A DNA stretch of 53,264 nt from Hyphomicrobiales bacterium (GTDB lineage: Bacteria > Pseudomonadota > Alphaproteobacteria > Rhizobiales > Rhizobiaceae). The notes under the pieces are model-generated. The model saw nothing but the letters and a program-made list of their open reading frames with translations. It searched no databases and was not told the DNA's origin. The position numbers and the translations under genes are program-made. Below, one piece after another: positions 18,577 to 25,400 of the stretch. The DNA lies in NCBI GenBank assembly GCA_003577315.1, contig QEVK01000026.1, positions 1 through 53,264 of the forward strand. Reading direction: 5' to 3'. The stretch's first letter is position 1; each line of letters begins with the position of its first letter.

Positions 18577-19275
18577 CTACAGCCCGCCGAACTTCTCCGG
18601 CGCCGCCGTCATGCGGATGATGTGGAACGCCTCGCCGAAGGCGAACCCCGCCTGGCTTCCCCGGAACAGCGCCAGCGCACGCAACGCTTCGAGCGAACGA
18701 GGCTCCGGGAACGGATGCACCTGGCTTTCGTAGCAAGCCATGGCTTGCAGCTTGATGTCCAGCGTGTCGGTTATGTCGACCACCCAGTTCGGCGTGAAAT
18801 TGGGCTCCAGATGCGGCGCATTCCAATGCGTCTCGGACAGCGTCTCGTAGGCAGCGACGATCCGGATTCCCTTTCCGCTGCCGACAGGCCGCGAAGCGAC
18901 CATTGCAGCGTCGAAAATGATCCGATGGTCGACATGCCGGTCGTAATAGGGGATCAGCAGAACCTGCGGTTTCACGTCGTTGATCGCATCGAGGATCAGC
19001 TTGTTGAATGCCGACGTGGGTATGTCGTTGAGGAATACTGCCGGCTTGTCCAGCCAGATCGACTCGTGCGCTCCCACAAGCGCATGCGCCTTGCGCCCTT
19101 CGGACACCGTCTGGCGATGGACCGCGTCGGTGAACAAAGGGGGCATGTGGGCGGCGACCGTGAGGATCGTCAGATGGCCTCCGGCCCTGGTGAACCGAGC
19201 CATCGTCCCGCCTACGCCGAGCATTTCGTCATCGGGGTGCGGTGCGATCACAAGCATCCGGGGTTGTTCAGTCAT
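18577..19275 (-). CDS. PIG-L/LmbE-family sugar N-deacetylase
   Basis: 232-residue zinc-dependent deacetylase family member that removes acetyl from N-acetylamino sugars. The zinc site is visible: the APHPDDE motif (His13, Asp16) and the HVDH motif (His114-His117), with Asp15 as likely general base. Length is typical. Its ATG lies inside the end of the formyltransferase gene (ATGACTGA, 8-bp overlap), so the two are translationally coupled. The natural substrate is unknown; the context suggests a UDP- or lipid-linked N-acetylamino sugar of the O-antigen pathway. Confidence 0.9.
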   Translation of the reverse strand: MTEQPRMLVIAPHPDDEMLGVGGTMARFTRAGGHLTILTVAAHMPPLFTDAVHRQTVSEGRKAHALVGAHESIWLDKPAVFLNDIPTSAFNKLILDAINDVKPQVLLIPYYDRHVDHRIIFDAAMVASRPVGSGKGIRIVAAYETLSETHWNAPHLEPNFTPNWVVDITDTLDIKLQAMACYESQVHPFPEPRSLEALRALALFRGSQAGFAFGEAFHIIRMTAAPEKFGGL

Positions 19276-20242
19276 GCTTCCTGTCCCGCATTTGTCGCCA
19301 CAGCTGGTATAGGCTCAACCCTACCTTGTCATGCATGCGCGTGAAAAACTCCGTGGCCCGGACCTCGCCGCCGCGTTCCTCGTCTTCGACCACCTGGGCG
19401 CCGATCCAGCCTTCACCGCATTGAATGACGATCGCGTCGTCGTCGCGCGCAAGGATCTGCCCGACGACGCCGGTATGGTTGAACGACCTTATGAGTCGCG
19501 CTTCCCAGACGATCAGCTTGCGGTCCCGGTAAATCGTAAAGGCGCCCGGATACGGCTTGCCGGCAGCCCGAACGAGCCGCTCGATGTCTGCGGCGGGACG
19601 TTCCCAGTCGATCCAGCCGTCGTCGGCCGAACGCTTTGCGAGATAGGTCGCCTGGCTATGGTCTTGCGGCGTGGTCCTGAGCGTGCGGTCCGACTTCAGA
19701 TCGTCCGCGACGTCGCGCATCATGTCGCGCAAGGCCAGGCAAATCTTGTCGTAGAGCGTGCGCGCCCGTTCGTCGGCTGCAACAGGAATGGAGCGCTGGG
19801 TTACGATGTCGCCGCTGTCGACGCCGTCATCCAGTTGCATCAGCGTGACGCCGGTCTCTGTTTCCCGGTTCAGAATGACCCAGGGAATAGCCGCGCGCCC
19901 ACGGTTTCGGGGCAGTTTGGCGAAGTGGAAGCCGATGCAACCCTTTGCCGGCAGGGCAAGCAGCTCCGGCTTGATAAGCTGCGACCAGCCGATCACGAAA
20001 ACGTAGTCGGGTTTCAGGTCGGCCAGCCGCTCCATGAGCGCAGGCTCATTGATGTTGTCGACGAAATGCACCGGAATATCATGAGCGTCGGCCAGCTTCG
20101 CCAGATCGGCGAAGTCCGAGTGCCTGGCGTCGAAATCGGGGCGCAGGGTAACCACCAGCTCCGGCTTCGCGCCTTGCCGCAGAAGCTCATCCAGGCCGAC
20201 CTGGCTGAGTTCCACCGCCCCTACGTAAACGATCTTGTTCAT
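19268..20242 (-). CDS. Formyltransferase family protein, probable sugar N-formyltransferase
   Basis: 324-residue protein with the N-terminal formyl-tetrahydrofolate fold of Fmt/ArnA/VioF enzymes and a C-terminal OB-like Fmt domain (about 210-300). The active-site region reads CIGFHFAKLPRNRGRA with His106, and VDSGD gives Asp145. The asparagine expected two residues before the histidine is Gly104, a departure from the usual Asn-His-Asp triad. The deacetylase gene follows with an 8-bp overlap and the phosphoglycosyl transferase after that. A true methionyl-tRNA formyltransferase is unlikely, given the context and lack of a def neighbour. Formylation of an amino sugar is the best guess. Confidence 0.8.
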   Translation of the reverse strand: MNKIVYVGAVELSQVGLDELLRQGAKPELVVTLRPDFDARHSDFADLAKLADAHDIPVHFVDNINEPALMERLADLKPDYVFVIGWSQLIKPELLALPAKGCIGFHFAKLPRNRGRAAIPWVILNRETETGVTLMQLDDGVDSGDIVTQRSIPVAADERARTLYDKICLALRDMMRDVADDLKSDRTLRTTPQDHSQATYLAKRSADDGWIDWERPAADIERLVRAAGKPYPGAFTIYRDRKLIVWEARLIRSFNHTGVVGQILARDDDAIVIQCGEGWIGAQVVEDEERGGEVRATEFFTRMHDKVGLSLYQLWRQMRDRKHD

Positions 20243-20649
20243 ATCCGGCTGTTAACGCATGGCGGGACCTCATGCAAATCATCGCGGCATCGGCATTGGG
20301 GAAATGTCCTCCTGCTCCGACAGCCTGCCCGCGGCTGTGGAATGTCCCTGCGCGGCGACCGGGAGAGCGCCGCCCGTCCAGCGACAGCATGGTCCGTTCA
20401 CGCAAGGGCCTTCCACACCGCCCCGGGCGTCCCGGCCTTTCGTGCCGATCCGCCTGCCGATTGCGAAACCGGGTCGCCACGGGGTCCGAGCGGAAGCGGG
20501 GCCGGCGGGGATGCGCCGTCGCCCCGAAGCCGGTTCCCACTTTTGCGCGACATGCTTTAATATGCCCCCATCGGCCCCGGCGTGACGGGGTCCGCGCAGT
20601 CATCCGGAGGTGGCTCCTGCTTTCTCGACCGAGACCCGATGCGCGCCGG
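20243..20649. other. Intergenic region upstream of the formyltransferase and DUF922 genes
   Basis: About 400 bp without a gene I can support. It should contain the divergent promoters of the glycan genes and the DUF922 gene. A TTAAC word lies at 20251-20255 and a repeat-like element at 20525-20558 (listed separately). The frame of the DUF922 protein runs open back to 20272, but the residues there look like translated non-coding sequence. Confidence 0.5.
20525..20558. repeat. Element resembling a dispersed rhizobial repeat
   Basis: On the minus strand the sequence AAAGCATGTCGCGCAAAAG followed by TGGGAACCGGCTTCG resembles, from memory, a very common intergenic repeat of Mesorhizobium, Brucella and relatives (AGCATGTCGCGCAAAAGTG core). 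Only this copy is visible in the window. Confidence 0.55.
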
Positions 20650-21267
20650 CTGGCGAAGACCGTCGTCCTCGCCGCGGCGCTTGCCGTCGCCGCCTTCCGC
20701 GCCGAGGCGGCGAGCGTGGCCAAGACCTACAGCTATTTCACCGTCGGCGGCGTCACGGTCGAGGAGATCGAGAAGGAGCTGAAGCGGCGCGGCCCGCAGG
20801 TCAAGTCGACGGGCCTGCGCCATCCGGGCGCCACCCGCATGGAGTTCACCACCCGCGTCGGCTACGGCGAGCGCAACGGCCGCTGCGGCGTCGTCAGCGC
20901 CTCGGTGACGGTCAAGGCCGACATGATCCTGCCGCGCTGGAACCGGCGCAAGAGCGCCTCGCCCGACACGCGGCTGATCTGGGACACGCTGTCGGCCGAC
21001 ATCAAGCGCCACGAGGAGAGCCACGTCGTCATCGCCAGGAACCACGCGCGCGAGCTGGAGGAGACGCTGATGGGCGTGCAGCGGCAGCGCGGCTGCGACG
21101 CCGCGCAGGAGAAGGTCAAGGAGATCACGGCGCGCATCCTGGCCAGGCACGACGCCGAGCAGGACCGCTTCGACCGCATCGAGGGGAAGAACTTCGAGAG
21201 CCGGCTGCTGCGGCTGCTGCAATACCGCATCGAGCGGATCGAGGCGGGCCGGCTCGCCTATCCCTGA
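20650..21267 (+). CDS. DUF922-like secreted protein with HExxH motif; start unresolved
   Basis: The conserved part is a signal-peptide-like segment (KTVVLAAALAVAAFRAEAAS) and a mature domain of about 180 residues. That domain contains RHEESHVVIARNHARELE, an HExxH motif suggesting a metalloprotease-like fold as in DUF922. No ATG, GTG or TTG lies in frame between TTG 20461 and the interior of the domain. The choices are a CTG start at 20650 (used here), a much longer unconserved N-terminus from 20461 or 20389, or a one-base frameshift joining ATG 20639 (preceded by GGAGG) to this frame. A transcript or homologue alignment would settle it. Confidence 0.7.
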   Translation: MAKTVVLAAALAVAAFRAEAASVAKTYSYFTVGGVTVEEIEKELKRRGPQVKSTGLRHPGATRMEFTTRVGYGERNGRCGVVSASVTVKADMILPRWNRRKSASPDTRLIWDTLSADIKRHEESHVVIARNHARELEETLMGVQRQRGCDAAQEKVKEITARILARHDAEQDRFDRIEGKNFESRLLRLLQYRIERIEAGRLAYP

Positions 21268-21298
21268 GCGGCGGCCGGGAAACGCCCGAAGGCGCGGC

Positions 21299-21619
21299 CT
21301 ATCCCTGGCGCTCGGGCACGCGCACCAGGAGCCCGTCGAGCTCGTCGCGCACCACGATCTGGCAGGAAAGCCGCGAATTGGTCTGCGGCTCCCAGGCGAA
21401 GTCGAGCATGTCCTCTTCCATCGGTTCCGGCGGCCCGACGAGATCGGTCCATTCCTCGTCGACATAGACATGGCAGGTGGCGCAGGCGCAGGCGCCGCCG
21501 CACTCGGCCTCGATGCCCGGCACGGAATTGCGGATGGCGTTCTCCATCACGGTCGAACCGTTCTGCGCCTCGACGTCGAAACGGGTGCCGTCGAAGGCGA
21601 TGTAGGTGATCTTCGTCAT
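21299..21619 (-). CDS. 2Fe-2S ferredoxin, adrenodoxin/FdVI type
   Basis: 106-residue electron carrier. The cluster ligands are the C-x5-C-x2-C motif in [14 protein letters not shown] plus the later cysteine in RLSCQI, as in vertebrate-type/adrenodoxin ferredoxins such as Rhodobacter FdVI. The ATG at 21619 ([11 protein letters not shown]) fits the family N-terminus; the frame is open further upstream to 21703 but without conserved residues. It is monocistronic between the convergent DUF922 gene and the Hpt gene. The redox partner is not identifiable here. Confidence 0.93.
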   Translation of the reverse strand: MTKITYIAFDGTRFDVEAQNGSTVMENAIRNSVPGIEAECGGACACATCHVYVDEEWTDLVGPPEPMEEDMLDFAWEPQTNSRLSCQIVVRDELDGLLVRVPERQG

Positions 21620-21719
21620 GAGACTGCCTTGGGGAATTGCCTTGGAAGCGTCGCGGACCCAGCCTGCCGCGACAGATACAGGCTCGATGCGGCAAGTCAA
21701 CACTCGCGCGGGCCGCGCC

Positions 21720-22151
21720 TCAGCGGCTGATGGCGGCGATGAAGTCGCGGACCTCGCCGATCAGCGCGGCAAGGCGCGACAGGCTCGCCCTGTCGAACGG
21801 ATCGACCTCGATCCTTTGCGCGCAATCGGCGAGCGCGAAGGCGCCGACGCTGCGCGCCGAGCCCTTCAATGTGTGGGCGAGCCGGCGCCGTTCCGCCTCG
21901 TCGGCGCCGGCGATGCCGTCGCGGATCGCGCCGATATGGTGCGAGAACATCGCCAGCACCTCCTGCTCCAGCGCGCGGTCGCCCATGGTCTGGCGCGACA
22001 GGTGCTCCAGGTCGAGCAGGCGCGAACGCGAGCGCGAGCGGCCGGACGCTTCCCCGCCCGGCCGCGAAAAGGCCATCGTTGCGTCGTGTTGTGGCATGAG
22101 CGTGCCGGCGCGCGGCGGCGCTTTCGATCCTGTGGGGGCCTTCGTCCTCAT
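21720..22151 (-). CDS. Hpt-domain phosphotransfer protein
   Basis: 143-residue protein with a basic, low-complexity N-terminus and a C-terminal histidine phosphotransfer four-helix bundle (about residues 45-140). The phosphorylatable residue is His93 in [13 protein letters not shown]. Such proteins relay phosphate between hybrid kinases and response regulators, and in alphaproteobacteria include ChpT-independent signalling pathways. No cognate kinase is adjacent. The start is uncertain: ATGs at 22151, 22097 and 22076 are all in frame and none has a convincing ribosome binding site. Confidence 0.82.
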   Translation of the reverse strand: MRTKAPTGSKAPPRAGTLMPQHDATMAFSRPGGEASGRSRSRSRLLDLEHLSRQTMGDRALEQEVLAMFSHHIGAIRDGIAGADEAERRRLAHTLKGSARSVGAFALADCAQRIEVDPFDRASLSRLAALIGEVRDFIAAISR

Positions 22152-22260
22152 GAGTCAAAGTGTCGCGCGCCGGGGTGGACAAGCGGTTAACGCGCAGCGG
22201 GCGGCCCCGGAGGGCGGCCCGTCGGGGACCGGGCGGGAAAACGCCTTCGGACTCCTGCCG

Positions 22261-22285
22261 TTAACCTTATATTTAAAGTTTTACA
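22261..22285. promoter_or_regulatory. AT-rich promoter region with TTAA half-sites upstream of gpr
   Basis: An AT-rich island in GC-rich surroundings, 135-160 bp before the gpr start, reads GTTAAC at 22260 and TTTAAAG at 22272 and contains TTATAT. TTAA-N8-TTAA is one base off the CtrA consensus spacing (TTAA-N7-TTAA). Another GTTAAC is at 22182-22187. CtrA control would suit a cell-cycle scaffold but is a guess. Confidence 0.3.
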
Positions 22286-22418
22286 CATGGAGCCAAATCG
22301 CGGTTTCCTTTGCCCAACCGTCCCATTACGATACGCAACGGCCCGGAGAAGGCCTTGAAAATGCGTGGGCACGAGGCGTCGCAAAGACGGTCCGCGATAT
22401 GTGTACAGGGTGAGCGGC

Positions 22419-25400
22419 ATGGCGCGTAAAGCAACGACCACGGGCAACCTCGACAGCGAGGTCGCCAAGGAACTTGAGGAAGCCCTCGACATCGACCTGT
22501 TCGTGGATGACGGCAACGGCGATCTCGACGTCGCCGGCGCGATCGCCGATTTCGAGGCGCAGATCTCCAAGGCGGCGGAAGATCTGGCGCGCGATTCGCA
22601 GGCCGCGGCTGCTCCGGCGGCGGCCGGCGCGAAGGCCGCAGGCGCCTCCGCGAACGCGAAGCCGGCGACGGCGGCCGCGTCCAGCCCGAACCCCGCCCCC
22701 TCGCCCGTCTCCTCTCCCGCCCGGCCGTCCGCGGCCGCGCGCAAGGAGCCGCCGCCGGCGGCCGACCTGCGCCCGCTCGATCCGCCGGCCGCCACGCCTT
22801 CCGCCTTCGCCCACGCCAACGACGACCGCCAGCGCGACTACCGCGTGCTACAGCAGCAGATGCGCCGCGCGAGCCCGCGCACCGTCTACTGGCTGGTCAG
22901 CCTGCTGTCCCTGGCCTGGATCGCCGGCGGCACGGTGATGGGCCATCTCCTGTTCCAGCCGCCGCTGTGGGCGGTGCGCTCGCTGGCCGACCTGATGGCC
23001 GCGCCGCAGCTCGTCGGGCTGATCGTGGCCATCGTGGTGCCGGTCATCCTGTTCTGGGGCTTCGCGGTGATGATCCGCCGCGCGCAGGAAATGCGCATCG
23101 CCGCCCAGTCGATGGCCGAGGTCGCCATCCGCCTCGCCGAGCCGGAACATCTGGCCACCGAGCGCGTGATGATGGTCGGCCAGGCCGTGCGCCGCGAGGT
23201 GCAGGCCATGGGCGAAGGCATCGAGCGCACGCTTGCCCGCGCCGTCGAGCTGGAGACGCTGGTCCACACCGAGGTCAACGAGCTCGAGCGCGCCTACACC
23301 GACAACGAAAGCCGCATCCGCAGCCTGATCGACGGGCTGGGCAGCGAGCGCGACGCCGTCGTCACCCATGCCGAGCGCGTGCGCGCCTCGATCTCGGGCG
23401 CGCACGAGACGCTGAAGGAGGAGCTCGACCAGGCAAGCGACGTCATCCGCCAGAACATTCTCGGCGTGTCGTCGCGGCTCAGCGCCACCATCTCCGAATC
23501 GGGCGCCCTGCTCGTCGACCGGATCAACGAGAGCGGCATGTCGCTCTACGACGCCGTCGACCAGCGGCTCGACACCATCACCGAGCGCATCAGCACCTCC
23601 GGCGAGGGCTTCGCCGAGATGCTCGACACACGGATCGCCCGCCTCACGCAAAGCTCCGACGAGGCGTCCCGCACGCTGTCGCAGATGCTGGACGAGCGCA
23701 CCACCGGCATGGTCTCGCTCCTGAGCGGGGCCACCTCCTCGCTCAACGAGGAGCTCGACTCGCGCCTCGAGAGCATCGAGGCGACGCTGCGCGAGCGCGG
23801 CCAGGCGCTCATCAACGAGTTCCAGACCCGGGCCGAGGCGCTGGACACCGGCGCGCAGAAGCTCAACGCCGCCCTCGAGGCGCGCGCGCGCCAGATCAAC
23901 GAGACGCTGGTCGAGCGCTCGCGCGAGATCGCCCAGACCTTCACCGAGGGCAAGCAGGGCATCTCGGCCCTCGTCGACGAGAGCAAGGCACGCATCGGCT
24001 CCGAGATGGCCGAGCTGGTCATGTCGACCTCGACCATGCTGGAGGCGCGCGCCACCGACTTCGCCGCCCGCCTCGCCTCGGGCCGCGACCTGATCGCGCA
24101 GGCGCTGGAGGCCGACCTTGAGCGCGTGGCCGAGGAGCGCAAGGGCTTCGACGCGACCATGACCAGCCACGTCGAGCGCATCACCAAGGGCCGCGAGCTG
24201 ATGACGCGGGCGCTGGACGAGGACCTGCGCAAGCTGGCCGAGGCACGCGCCGGCATCGACGCCGCCGTCACCGGCCATGTCGAGAAGTTCGCCGAAGGCC
24301 GCCGCGAGATCGCGGCCATGCTGGACAGCGACATCGAGCGCATCCGCCAGGCGCGCGACACGCTCGACACCACGGTCACGCAGCACATCCAGACGCTGGC
24401 GCAGCGCCAGAACGACCTGACGACGGCGATCTCGGTCGATGTCGCCAAGGTCGAGGAGGCGTTCGACCGCCAGACCAACGCCATCGGCGAGCACACGCTC
24501 GAATTGCGGGCGGCGCTGAACCAGGGCGTCGAGCAGGTCAAGGGCGCGCTCGGCGACGAGGTGGCGCGCATCGACCAGGCCGTGGCCGGCCAGGCCGGGC
24601 TGATCGAGGAGCGCGCCCGCACCATCGAGGCGTCGCTGCTCGCCGGCTCGGAGCGGCTGCGCGGCGTTCTCGACCAGGACATCGCCCGCATCGACGAGGC
24701 GCTCGCCCGCCAGCAGGGGGTGATCGAGGCGCGCACGCAGACGATCGAAAGCACGCTGCACGCCGGCGCCGACACGATCCGCAACGCGCTGGGCGACGAT
24801 CTCGGCCGCATCGAGGACGCCTTCACCCGCCATGCCGGCGTGATCGACGAGCGCACCAGGGCGCTTGAAGGCACGCTCGACGAACGCACCAGGGCTCTGG
24901 AGGGCGCGCTCCATGCCGGCGCCGAAGGGGTGCGCAACGCGATCGGCGAGGATCTCGCCGCCATCGGCGCCACCTTCACCCAGCAGACCGAATCCTTCCG
25001 CGAGCAGGTCAAGACGCTGGCCGGCACGCTGCATTCGGGCGCCAGTGCCGTCAGGTCGCTGGTCGAGAAGGACATCGTGCGCATCGAGGAGGTGTTCCAG
25101 AAGCAGGACGGCGCCATCGAGCAGCGCATCGGCATGCTGGCGGACGCGCTGCGTATGGGGGCCGACGAGGTGCGCAACGCGCTGGGCGACGACCTGACGC
25201 GCATCGAGACCGCCTTCGCCGGCCATTCGGGCGCCATAGAGGCCCACACCAGGGCGCTGGAGAACACGCTGGCGGCCGGGGCCGAGGGCGTGCGCAACGC
25301 GCTCGGCCAGGACATGGCCCGCATCGAGGACACCTTCGCCAGCCAGTCCGGCATGATCGCCGCCCACACACGGACGCTGGAGGACACGCTGGCGACGGGC

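Noticed and set aside
19268..20242. Methionyl-tRNA formyltransferase (fmt) as the name for the formyltransferase
   Set aside because: It lacks the catalytic Asn, is not next to def, and overlaps a sugar deacetylase gene; a sugar N-formyltransferase is more likely.
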